Source of the DNA: Cordyceps javanica
Taxonomy: Eukaryota; Ascomycota; Sordariomycetes; Hypocreales; Cordycipitaceae
Assembly (NCBI GenBank): GCA_036850795.1
Contig: JAAECO010000003.1
Span: forward strand, 1,240,001-1,304,000
Reading direction: 5' to 3'
Length of the DNA stretch: 64,000 bases
Position 1 is the stretch's first letter. Every line of letters starts with the position of its first letter. The notes under the pieces are model-generated. The model ran no database searches. It worked only from the letters and a program-made list of their open reading frames with translations, and was not told the DNA's origin. A program made the position numbers and the translations under genes. This document shows, piece after piece, positions 50,550 through 61,088 of this stretch.

Positions 50550-52236
50550 CTTTCTTTCCCTTCTTCCGCTACTCTGAAGCAATCGGCTAACACGGCTGCA
50601 CGGGTCTCTCCTCCGACAGTCGGAACCACAAACTGCAACCACCCCGGACCCGACCCTTTTGGAGGCGCGGTCTCTTATCTCTGACCAATCATCATTCCCA
50701 ATCCATCCTTTTCCGTATCTATGCTTTTTTTTCTTTCTTTTTCCCCGCGTGCGGCTGGCCGAGCGCAGACAGGAAGCGTGGACAAAGGACAAGATGATGC
50801 ACCAGTAATAGTAGCACATTATTTACATTTTGTTTTTCCAAAAAGTCAATTTCTTTTCTTATTCATGGTTTGATCCAACACAATCACGACTGTCCTTTCG
50901 AGAGCCATTCTCTGCATCCATTTCGCACCATACTCACAATGCAGCCTCTGTCTCTTTCTAGTCTTCACTCCTCCTCCTTTCACCTCATCAACATCATCAT
51001 ACCTACTATACTTACCCAATTACCCACCAAAAACATGTGAGATGGAACCTCAAAACAGCCCATCCATCCCCCCCTGTCTAGTCTCCTCAGCCTCTTTGGC
51101 GATGCACCTCCCCCTCCACGGGCAGAACCGGAAGCACGTCTGCTCAGTACTTGCGAGACAAGAAACCACAACCACCACCTCGTCCTCAAACCTGCCTGAC
51201 TTTTTTGTTTGGTTCCCGTTCCTTGAACCGGCATCAGATGCTAGATGCCACGTTCAAACATTATTCATGCCTCATGTAACCTCGCTTTACTCCTCCTTCC
51301 CCGCCTTTTCCCGACCGTGCAAGATTAAACAACCAACGGCTGAATGAATTCCTTCCTTTCCTAGTCATTCCCCAACTTTGTTCTTGATACAATCTGCCCA
51401 TCATTTCCAACCATGTCGTCTGTGCTCTTCTGCTCTTCTCCTCTTTCTACATTTCCCCCCATACTACGTCACTGCCGCGCTCTTTCTTCCACTCCCCCAG
51501 CTTTCTCTTCTCCCTTTGTACCGAGTAAATTGTCGCTAATAAACCCTCCCCCTCCCTTAACCCTAAAACTTCCCCATCGGCTTACCACCTCTCCGCAATC
51601 TAAATCTCATCTACCTAGTAAGACTGTACTAATAATACGGCACTGACTACTCCGTACCAAAATCGCATCTGACCACATGCAGCCCAAGCCCTGCTTTTCT
51701 TTTCCTCTAATCCGTACTCCGTACCTTGGCTTGCATATACACAAACTCCCTGCAGGGGACAATGACCAAACCCGCCCTTTGCCCTCCGCACCTCCTCTTC
51801 TTGCGACGCCACATACCTGCATATCCCCATCTATCAATTACCGTGCCCTTTTCTTTTCGGTTCTCCCCCCCCCCCCTTGGTTCCTCCTTCTTCAATTAGG
51901 CTCCGTCTTTCTGGTTTCTAACTCGCCAACTACGTACCCAGTACACTGCCTGACATGTGCCCGCCAAGCACGTCCCCTCAGATTTTGTCCCGCCCTGCCC
52001 AAGCAAAAAATGTCGCAAATAAAAGAAGAATAAAAATAATAAAAAATAAGACCCCCAATATGAATGACGTGGACGTCAGCTCTCTTTATTACCCTTCGGA
52101 AAATATCGCACATTCACGCCTTGGTACGATTGACCTCTGCAAATCACCCCACAACAGAATACAAGCCAAAAGGGAAGCTTACAAACGAGAGAGAGAGAGA
52201 GAGAGGGGAGCGTACATTCTCACCTGTTTTGCGTCA

Positions 52237-52260
52237 TCCCGTTCCCGTTCCCGTTCCCGT
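52237..52260. repeat. Tandem hexamer GTTCCC
   Basis: Three to four head-to-tail copies (strongest at 52241-52260) just after a (GA)n run at about 52190-52205. Confidence 0.85.
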
Positions 52261-52894
52261 AGCCTTCGATCTATGCTGACAATGAGCCGAACCGAGTGAT
52301 ACACGATGGGAGTGGCGTCCCATGCGTTCTAAACGTTTTCTTTTTTCTCCTTTTTTTTTTTAAAAAAAAAGACCAAAAAACACAGGTCTAACATAGTATC
52401 GTCATGGTTCTGGTACCACGGCTGTAGTGCAAGATCGTCTTGCAAGATCGTCCGTCTTGCATTGCTGTCCATCATGCCGTCCCGAAAACACCCAGACACA
52501 TGCAATTCCATACAACACGTGCCATCACACCATCACCTCTCCGACACGGCAGCAATAGTCTACAGCTAGCCAACGTAGAGCCGTAGCCCGACGGCCTGGG
52601 GGGTCTTGATGCCTCGCATGTGACAGTGCTGCTTCCTGTCCGCCACAGTACTGCACCCGAAAATTGAGCCAAGTCAGAATCCTTCATAGTTCCTCTTCTA
52701 TCATCTATGGCCAGTATATTCAAGGAGAAAGACGAAACCCCCCCAGTGATAAAAAACAAACGCTACATGTACAATAGCTGTAGTAATAGACAACATGACG
52801 ACACCAAGTCGCCAGTAAACAACCCTACTCACCACACACTCCCTGGCCTGCAGAAAACTGCAGTAGTCCTGTTCTGGTCTGCCATCGTCTTCAC

Positions 52895-54485
52895 TCAGCC
52901 CTTCTTGACCGCGGCCTGCACAATCTCGACACATTCGTTCGCATCCTCGAATACATGCCACGCTTCCAGAGGAATGTCCTTGAACGCCTTTTCAAACCGA
53001 GACGCTTCATTCTTTTCCCCTAACCCAAACATAGCCGTATCGGTTGCCTTGCGGATGAGGATGAGCCGGATCCAGCCAGGAAACGTGCGATATCTGTGGA
53101 ATCCGCTCGTTAGCCATCTGCATGCGCGTAAAACGAAAGCAGGACCAAATAAAAAGTAAAAAAAGACAAAGAAAGCGGGAGAGGGGAAGAGAGAAGAGCA
53201 AATATGCTTGTCGCAACTGCCACTTACATTTCTCCGTAGGCTTCGGGGTCCGACTGCGTCGAGTCCCCAATGACAATCATCTTGCGTTTGGGCAGCCATT
53301 TGTTAATCTTCTTCATCCGGTCCACCTTGTACTCCTCCGTGCCCATTGTCAAGGCCGCCAGCAGCCCCGCAATCGTCTTCCAGCTCGTGTCGCGCAGGAT
53401 CAGCGTCCCCGGCGGGTAGTAGGCGTCGCGAAACTGCCGCAGGAAGGGGTACAGGTTGTACGGGGACGCCGACAGGTAGAACCACGGCGTGTCTGTCCTC
53501 AGGATTCCGTCAATCGCCTTGTATAGCTCCGGCATCCCCGTCACGGCCCGCGGTTCCTCCACAAACGTCTCCCGCAGAATGCCAATGGGGTCGCTTGTCG
53601 TCGTTACTTTGATGGTGTCGTCAATATCTACAATGGCTGCTGTCAGCAAGGAGGAAAAAAAAGCAATAAAAAATAGACACCCCCCATTCCCTGTGACCCC
53701 CTTTTCCCATCCTTACCTGAAATGACGCCCCAACCTGACGGTCCGGCATAATAGGTCTGCATGCCTAGCAGGCCGGGAATGCCGCTGGGAAGGCCTCCGG
53801 CCGTCGCCTCGACCACGGCGCCCTTGGTGTGGCTCGCCACCGGCATCACGTTGGAGCTGACGCCGTTGAAGCCTGTGGGGCCGAGCTTGATGGTCTTTTT
53901 GCGCGAGCCCTCCTGCGACACCGAGACCGTCTTGGCGACGCGGACGTCCCACACAAAGGGGATCAGGCGCTCCTGGATCGTCTTGCGCTCCTCGGCGTCG
54001 TCGGCGATGCCTAGCACGCGGGCGACGCCGGCGACGGCATCAACCAGGTGGGAGCGCGGCTCCTCCTCGAAGACGGCGGCCACAAACTCGGCTTCCCACG
54101 ACGCCGAGAAGCGGCCGCCGGTCCGGTACGCCGTGTTGTCCATGAGCCAGACGGCATCACCGCGCGTGACGGCGCGACCCCCGAGCGGGTTGAGGCGATT
54201 CAGGAGGCCCAACGCCCCGGACAGGCTGAAGCGGGTGGTGAAGCTGGGCGTGAGGCTAGTGACGGCGTTGGCGCTGGCGGCGGCGAGCTTTTTGGGGTCG
54301 GGCAGGTCCGCCTCGACCTTGTCAAAGTTGTTTTGCTTGCGTGTTCGTCTCTGCATGTCGGCGGCAATGGCCGATGGGTTGAAGACGGATTCCTGCTGCT
54401 GGTGCTGGTGCTGGTGCTGGTGCTGTTGTTGTTGTTGTTGCTGTTGCTCCTGCTTATCGTCGTCTTGGGCGTTTGTTTCGTTCAT
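52895..54485 (-). CDS. App1-type phosphatidate phosphatase (DUF2183)
   Basis: Three minus-strand exons, 54485-53717, 53627-53228 and 53093-52895, with introns of 89 and 134 bp, encode 455 residues. The acceptor choices restore the conserved VIS-DIDDT and EAYGEI-YR junctions. The catalytic DxDxT motif is D257-I-D259-D-T261, as in HAD-type phosphatases. The downstream blocks TPWFYLSASPYNLYPFL, ILRDTSW, GTEEYKVDRMKKI and GDSTQSDPEAYGE are typical of the APP1 catalytic domain. Yeast App1 is a Mg2+-dependent phosphatidate phosphatase at cortical actin patches, linking lipid turnover with endocytosis; this shorter fungal protein should have the same chemistry. Residues 13-31 are a Gln/His low-complexity run coded by CAG/CAA/CAC repeats. 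It is divergent from the lyase-like gene across 1.9 kb. Confidence 0.92.
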
Positions 54486-56379
54486 GGTGGGCGACAGAGA
54501 CAGGCGCGCCCAGAGGACACGCGAGAATTAAAATAGGACAATGAGACAAAAGGGCTGTTTCTGCGCCAAGATTCGTGACTCTTGTCAACGACGGGTGATG
54601 CGCTCGCGGCGGCGGACAGATTAGGCGATGCTAGGCAGCATAAGAGGTCAGGTGGGAGTAGGAAGAATACGCGACCTGCACCTCGTGGGAGGACGGGGGG
54701 CCTCAGCAGCGAGCAGGTAAGTAGGTATACAAACGTGAAAAAGGACCGACGAATAGTACTGCACTTTGGGCGAGGTCAGGAGTTCGAGAAAGTCGGGATA
54801 TAGGCTGTCATGTTGAGCGTGGACGGGCGTCGCGAGGCTCACTCTGACCTCATCACATGAGGAGGCAACCTGGAAGGAAGTGGGAAGCAAGGGAAAGGGG
54901 GGGAGGCGCGAAGAGGGGCGGCATAGTGACTAGGGGACGAGGCACTTTGTCGCAAGAGTATTGGACTCGGCTCCATGACGATCATCATGATGAGCTTGGA
55001 CTGTCAGCCTTGGACCAGGTCTGATGGGCCAAGCTGAAGAGATGGGCGGCGGCGGTAGCGGAGGCGGCATTGTCAAACAAATGTGGCGAGTGGATGGATG
55101 GATGGATGGATGGATGAGCTGCCCGCTATTTTGGAAAGAGATCTGGACGACTCGGCAAATTATTCTGACGAGAGAAAAAAATACCCTCCCCGAGATGGTT
55201 GGTAGCAACAAAGTTTGTACCAGCGCCGGGCCGTGCCTTGCAGCTGTTCTGTTGCAGCACTTTTTTCGAGGGCCTCGTGCTCGTGCCAGGTTGCGCCTGA
55301 AACCCACTCTATTTAGAAGGTGCATCAGGGGTCACATGCCCCCTGACGTCACTGAAGAGCGCAGTACGAATGCTCAACTGTCTCTTCAATTAATGAAAAA
55401 AAGAAATCAACAAAATCAACAAAAAAAGAGATGCAAGGGTTCAAGTAAGAAAAATTACCGATTTTTTTGAGTCTGCTAGCTTTTGTATGTGCCCTCATTC
55501 TCATCCATCCCTCGTCCCACCCATTGTTCTCCTCCGACGCAAAAACGGTCACAACGGCGGGTCTCAGCGCCACCCCCAGACTTTTGCCCTACTTGGTAAT
55601 AATTGGGATGCCCTCTAATATAGCATCCTATACCTATAATAGGTATCACCAAGGACGGCCACCCACCAACGGCTTATGCTTTCATCGACGGAATCCCGAA
55701 CCATGGAAAAGAAAAAAAAAATCGGCAGGGCTGGAAAACTCACACGCAAAAGATAACCCACACACTATGCGTGTAATAAATACCCCGTCCGTTGCTTGTG
55801 TTTGTTCCTCGCACACCTCCCGGCCGGTCTTCCGAGGCCAAGCTTCGGCACTCCCGGCCACCTGTCGTGTCGCGCGACCGATGAGCACTTCCGCATCAGG
55901 CAATTGCAGAAAAAGCTCTCTAGATGTGCCAGAGGAAACGCACATCATCTCAATGCTGCATGCGACGAGCACGACCTGGCCGGAAGTCCGACCTGCAAAC
56001 GCCCCCCGCCCTCCCCCCACAACGACGGCAAAAAGCTATCTTGGACATTGTTCACGCCGACAAAACAGAAAGGATCTATTCCATCACCGAAATTCAGAGA
56101 TCTGTGTGTGCAATCCCGACAAGACATGCTCCCTCGGTTGTTCCGGGCGCACCGCTCACACGTACTTTCCACACATGCCTCGCAGAAGATCGTGATAAAT
56201 AATCCAAGGGATGCCCGGAAAGCTACCCATCCACGCCAAAGATCGAGGCATCCGAGCCTCCTTTTTCCATTATACCCTCGCAGCACACTCTCTCCAGCTG
56301 CAGCTAACCCATTCCCTTTTACCCCGTCCATGAGACAACCGTCATCGTCGTCGCCGCCTCCGCCACTGCCGCCGCCACT
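54486..56379. other. Divergent intergenic region, App1-like / lyase-like
   Basis: Promoters of both flanking genes lie here. A (GGAT)n microsatellite is at about 55091-55117. No gene or RNA gene is supported; the many ORFs after 55467 run into the lyase-like gene in wrong frames. Confidence 0.6.
55091..55117. repeat. (GGAT)n microsatellite
   Basis: Six consecutive TGGA/GGAT units in the intergenic region. Confidence 0.9.
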
Positions 56380-57897
56380 ATGCCGTCCTACAAGCCCCTC
56401 CCCAAGCAGTTCGCCGAGGGCCGTCTCGCCAAGCCGATGAGCGAGCTGCTCCGGAGCTACAACGAGGGTCCGCGCCTCGCCTGGGAGGTCAAGCACCTGT
56501 CCGCCATTGTCCGGGTCGACCGCGCCCACGTCGTCATGCTCGCGCGCCAGGGCTACATGACGCCCGCCCACGCGGGCGCGCTCCTCGCCGAGCTCGACGA
56601 CATTGGCGCCGCCGGCCCGGCCGCCTTCGCCGTCGCGCCCGGCTACGGCAGCATGGTGCTGCAGATGGAGCGGGTCCTGGCCGAGCGCCTGGGCGACGAC
56701 GTCGCCGGCCGCCTGCCCGTCGCCCGCAGCCGCCTGGACCAGGGCGCCGCTGTCCGCCGCCTCGCCGACCGCGACGGCCTGCTCCGCGTCGTCGGCGGGC
56801 TGCTCGCCCTCGACGACGCCCTCGTCGCCGCCGCCGCCCGCCACGCCCGCACGCCCTTCCTCGGCTACACCCACCTGCAGCAGGCCCAGCCCGCCACCTA
56901 CGGCCACTACCTGCTCGCCTTCTCCGACCGCCTGCACGACTCCTTCCAGCAGCTCGCCCAGGCCTACCGCCGCGTCGACCGCTGCCCCCTCGGCGCCGTC
57001 GGCCTCGCGGGCACCACGCTCGCCATCGACCGCCACCTCACCGCCCGCCTGCTCGGCTTCTCCGACGTCCTCGACAACGCCCGCCTCGGCCGCGACGCCT
57101 ACTACCAGGCCGAGCTCGTCTTCGCCCTCACCATGGCCATGACCCTGCTCAACGACCTCTGCACCGACCTCCACCTCTACAGCTCCGTCGAGTTCGCCAC
57201 CGTCGAGCTCGACGACGCCCTCTGCAGCACCAGCTCCGTCTTCCCCCACAAGAAGAACCCCTACGCCCTCGAGACGGTCAAGACAAAGGCCGCCGAGGCC
57301 CAGGGCTGGGTCGTCTCCGCACTCGCCGTCTTCCGCAACGAGGGCACCGGCGACACCAACGGCCGCAACGTCGCCTTCATCGACGACGCCTGCGACACCA
57401 CCGCCGCCATGATGCGCCTGACCGCCGAGATTGTCCGCGGCGTCACCGTCCGCGAGGCCCGCTGCGAGGAGCTCCTCTCCCGCGCCTGGGTCACCACGAA
57501 CCGCCTCGGCAACGTCCTTCTGACCGACCACCACCTCGACTACCGCTCCGCGCACTCCGTCGTCGGCCGCCTCGTCAAGAACTGCCTCGACAACGGCGTC
57601 GCCAAGCCCAATGTCACCGTCGAGATGCTGCACGAGGCTGTCGCCGAGATGGGCATGGAGCCCATCGACATGACCCAGGAAGACCTGGTCGCCGCGCTGT
57701 CGCACACCGAGTTCATCAACAACAGCATAAGTCATGGCAGCATCGGCCCGGAGCAGGTGGAGAGGCTGCTAGTCAAGGCGACGCGCAGGCATTACAAAAG
57801 TCTCGCGTGGGTGGACGAGACGACACGCCGTCTCAAAGTTGCAGACAGCGAATTAGACGCTGCGGCAAAGCAGTTTTGTCAAAGTGCGTCTCCATGA
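56380..57897 (+). CDS. Argininosuccinate-lyase-like enzyme (aspartase/fumarase superfamily)
   Basis: Intronless, 505 residues. The three conserved superfamily regions are present: RSRLDQ (116-121), THLQQAQP (164-171, His165 being the usual catalytic-site histidine) and the flexible signature loop TSSVFPHKKNPY (284-295), with the catalytic serine at 285 or 286. Overall length and order match argininosuccinate lyase. However, the substrate-contacting Asn of SRNDQ is Leu119; the signature is VFPHKK rather than the usual MPQKK; and the stretch that should read close to PSTYNKDLQ is replaced by GTGDTNGRNV (322-331), removing the Tyr/Gln that hold the guanidino end. So C-N or C-O lyase chemistry releasing fumarate is likely, but argininosuccinate is doubtful as substrate. 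Third positions are nearly all G/C except in the last 180 bases. It sits next to a Zn2Cys6 regulator and a transporter. Confidence 0.9.
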   Translation: MPSYKPLPKQFAEGRLAKPMSELLRSYNEGPRLAWEVKHLSAIVRVDRAHVVMLARQGYMTPAHAGALLAELDDIGAAGPAAFAVAPGYGSMVLQMERVLAERLGDDVAGRLPVARSRLDQGAAVRRLADRDGLLRVVGGLLALDDALVAAAARHARTPFLGYTHLQQAQPATYGHYLLAFSDRLHDSFQQLAQAYRRVDRCPLGAVGLAGTTLAIDRHLTARLLGFSDVLDNARLGRDAYYQAELVFALTMAMTLLNDLCTDLHLYSSVEFATVELDDALCSTSSVFPHKKNPYALETVKTKAAEAQGWVVSALAVFRNEGTGDTNGRNVAFIDDACDTTAAMMRLTAEIVRGVTVREARCEELLSRAWVTTNRLGNVLLTDHHLDYRSAHSVVGRLVKNCLDNGVAKPNVTVEMLHEAVAEMGMEPIDMTQEDLVAALSHTEFINNSISHGSIGPEQVERLLVKATRRHYKSLAWVDETTRRLKVADSELDAAAKQFCQSASP

Positions 57898-57960
57898 ATT
57901 ATTCTTGATATCCCGCGTAGTAAATGATTTTCATAGATAGATGTGAAATAAACGCTTCAT

Positions 57961-57984
57961 GATACAATGATACAATGATACAAT
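57961..57984. repeat. Tandem octamer GATACAAT x3
   Basis: Three head-to-tail copies lie in the short gap between the convergent lyase-like gene and the Zn2Cys6 regulator. Confidence 0.85.
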
Positions 57985-57996
57985 TATATTTCATAG

Positions 57997-60900
57997 TTAT
58001 GGAATCGTGTTCCACAGTGATGCCGCATCCTGTGACGGCACAGGGTCCTGAGTAAACGCCGGATACGTTTCAAACGGCATCATGAGATTCATTCCCAGAG
58101 TGGACATGGAGTCGGTGCCGAGTAGAAAGTCAAATTCATGATTACCCTGGTAGCGTTAGAACAAAAAAGATTTCAAGATGGACTGTCGTGCTTACCGATT
58201 CATTTTCATCCACCGCAGCTTGCGAAATCGGAGTGTGGGCGGAATCGCCTTCCTCCTCGGTCAGGATTTTATACAGCCTGCGCTGGTTAGGTTGTTGCTT
58301 CGCTGCCAAGGATAAAGAGGGAGCCGGCTTACTCGAGAGTTTCAGATGGCCCTGCAGATATGATGCGTTGCAGGATGGAGCGCAGGTTGGACAGGTTCGG
58401 GTTCCAAACGGCAGGGTGGTCATTGTCACCGAGAAACTGGTCCGAGAGCATGTCAAAGAGCCGAAGCAGCGGCTCGGCCGTGGCAACGACCCGACAATAC
58501 ACGGCTAGCGCGCTAGACACGGCGCTGATGGCACGAAGCGTGCGTCGCAAAGGCAGGATCGTGGGCTGCACGGCAAGGCATTGCAGCAGGGTCACGCCGC
58601 AGCGGAAACAGTTGTACACGGTAATGGGGGAATTAAATGTCTGCGGGTTCAGACTGAGCTCGCGCGCATTCTGTATTGAGTAGTCAGTAAAGTTATCGCC
58701 AGAGAACATTTGCGCGCGCGAGCGACACACATACCTCGCACGCATCCGCGGACAGGGTAACGCAGCGATAGAGGAGGCTCTGGTCTATGGCCGTGCGGAA
58801 CAAGAGTGGTCGGATGAGCAGCAATGCGGCCTGAAAGTACGTCGCCTGGACATTTTCGTCAGATTGATGAGGGAGGGTCGATGGTAGTAGATTTTGCGGC
58901 GGCGTCTGCTGTCGCCAAATGTCCAGCTCGGATAAAAACTCCATGACGTCCTCGTATGTCGGCGCAAGAGCATGAGGTCCGGATAGCCGTGTTCTGTCTT
59001 CATGTTAGCGAAGGGCTGCAGGAATAATACTTAGACAGAAACATGCATGATGCGTGATCTGATTCGATAGATTTGCAAGTGATGCAGCGAGGTAGTCATC
59101 TGTGTCTGTTAGAGTATGCCTTTCCAAGTAAGAGATGTGCTTGCCGTTGTGATTGCCCCGTCCCTGTCTGCCTCTCCGGATGCTTGCCTCTCCTGAAGAT
59201 CCCGCAGAACCTGAGAATCAGTACACAAAACGTCTACATCTACAGGTACCTGCAGAACTGTCAGCAGTGCCGAAACGAATATTCGCCCTTGGCAATTGTA
59301 GTAGCCCACCTCGACATCAATATCCATATCGTGGATCCCAAATGGTCGCTTGGACATGATGGACACCATTCTAACTAGTCAACGTGGGTTTCGTAACGGA
59401 ACTGAAAGAAAATACCTATCGAAACAATAAGTACACCAGAAAAAGCGCTTCTGCAGTTCCATTGTGTACGGGTCCTGATAAGGTGGCTCGGTGTCGCACT
59501 TTCGGTGATACCCGAGCTCGATGCATAGGCGTAGTGTGACGCCCAACAGATGCCTAAATGTGTTAGGGATGTCCAAATACCGTCCAAACATATATATCGC
59601 ACCAGATAGATGGACCGCTCTGAGCCCGGTTAGTCGCATTCTGCTTGTTCAAAGATGTACTTACTGGTGCGCGAAACTGGTACTGCATCAGGGTGAGGAG
59701 CGCTTGGACAGTGTCCAGATTCTGCTGTGCCAATACGTTGCCGAGATATCTCAGTGAGTGTGTATAATAGCCCTGTATTGTTAGTAATCGATCTTCCTCA
59801 TTGTGTAGTCGCACACTTACTAAAGACAGTTGCTCTGAGCCAGTAGAGAATTGTGCGCCAATGGCATAGATGATCCAGAGAAAGTAGGCATCTAGATTTC
59901 TCATGTTATTATGCATTGAATGATTTCCCCAGATCTTGAATTTCTGAATACCTGTTTGAGACTCGATTTCTCTGTCAATTGCTGCATGGCAGACTGTCTC
60001 CCGCATTTCATTCAGTCTGCGGACACGCGCCCAGTCAACGATACAATACCGCGCTTGCGTATGCAGATACACAGTCTGAATCAATTGCTCGGCCTTTTCG
60101 GGGGCAGGAACGACGGGTAAGGTATCGGAATTTTGCTGAAACGACAGCGGCCGGCTATGTAATATATTAAACACCGTTGTGTTGGACGTTAGGGTGATCC
60201 ATGTTGGCTCTGGAAGTGAGAGGCTGTCTCGTTTCTTGGAGGGACTTTGTGACATGGATGATGAAAAGTGCCCCGATATCATCTGCCAGTGTTAGAAGAT
60301 ACATCGACGCCGAGGAGAGCCCTGACTTGCCCCATTACGTTGTCCCATTCGTTCTCGGCGCTGGCTGCTATAAGATGCAGCCGCATCACTGCTCACACGA
60401 CTTGCGGCTACAAAACCCCCATTAATCAATGTATCCCTCACAATAGGAATTTCAACGTACCTGGAGAGCCGCTATGAGTTGAGGGCGACGAGTGAGACTG
60501 GAGAGATGTCGCTGCAGTTCTAGCCAACTGCAAATCGGCTTCCAACGTTCTCACTCGCTCTTCGAGTTGTTTTATATATCTGAGACAATCATGAGTATTT
60601 GAATACAAACATTTAAAACCGTCATTCGTACTCTGCGCCTCGAGGAACGCCATCTGGCGCAACGTCGTACCGGCATTCTGTCTCCTTCTCAGTCAATGTC
60701 GCAACGCACGGCATAGAGCGGGACATACCGGACCCTGCCTTGATGCAAGGTGTACATGTGCTGGCGTAGCATTAGCATGCTCACCATGGATACAGGGTAA
60801 AAAAAAACCCCCAGCGACCGCGAAATTACCTCTGCCCAGCGCCTGCGGCAAAATGGCACTTGATCTTCTTCTCTTTGCAGCGGCAGCCTGCGCATCAGTC

Positions 60901-61088
60901 GGGGACACGTCATTAGCGATCAACACATCGTGCGCTGTACCTGTTTCTCAACAACTTTTCTTTTTGAACCTACAAGCATTCGTGCTTCTGCGCGCGGGGG
61001 CAACTGCCGTCTCGACACGCTTGCGCTTTTGCGCTTTGTTGGGTTGATAGGACACCCCGGCCATCGAGGCCCCATATGAGCTGTCCAT
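57997..61088 (-). CDS. Zn2Cys6 transcription factor with fungal-specific middle-homology domain (frame break near 59.0 kb)
   Basis: By splice signals and protein continuity I read about 17 exons: 61088-60974, 60887-60830, 60760-60729, 60677-60632, 60579-60461, 60388-60339, 60282-59821, 59772-59665, 59619-59603, 59553-59416, 59370-59310, 59249-59145, 59099-59043, about 58997-58735, 58670-58333, 58277-58196, 58146-57997 (about 733 residues). The start has a GCCATGG context. The zinc cluster is C39-x2-C42-x6-C49-x10-C60-x2-C63-x6-C70, assembled only when four exons are joined. A basic N-terminus (KRKR) and a coiled-coil (YIKQLEERVRTLEADL) flank it. The middle domain shows GPSIWHLLGVTLRLCIELGYHR and DRMVSIMSKRPF. 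Exons 12/13 need a GC-AG intron, and exons 13/14 do not join in frame. Nuclear DNA-binding regulator; its target is unknown. It is divergent from the sugar transporter and convergent with the lyase-like gene. Confidence 0.82.

Larger units (their letters stand above)
49426..52894. other. Intergenic: KGD4 upstream region and low-complexity spacer
   Basis: No gene supported. Directly upstream of KGD4 the plus strand is G/A-rich (49.5-49.9 kb), meaning a pyrimidine-rich promoter on the coding strand. From 50.3 to 52.3 kb the plus strand is C/T-rich with many T runs. Two copies of TACTCCGTA lie at 51648-51656 and 51715-51723. Confidence 0.6.

Noticed and set aside
51556..51570. Telomere-like CCCTAA
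   Set aside because: A single unit in a C-rich tract; no tandem array.
50360..52300. Pyrimidine-rich stretch considered as a mobile-element remnant
   Set aside because: No terminal repeats, target-site duplication or transposase/reverse-transcriptase coding; it looks like promoter/UTR-type low-complexity DNA.
55945..57735. 596-codon minus-strand ORF opposite the lyase-like gene
   Set aside because: Low-complexity Gly/Val/Glu/Asp composition caused by G/C-saturated third positions of the real plus-strand gene; no domain.
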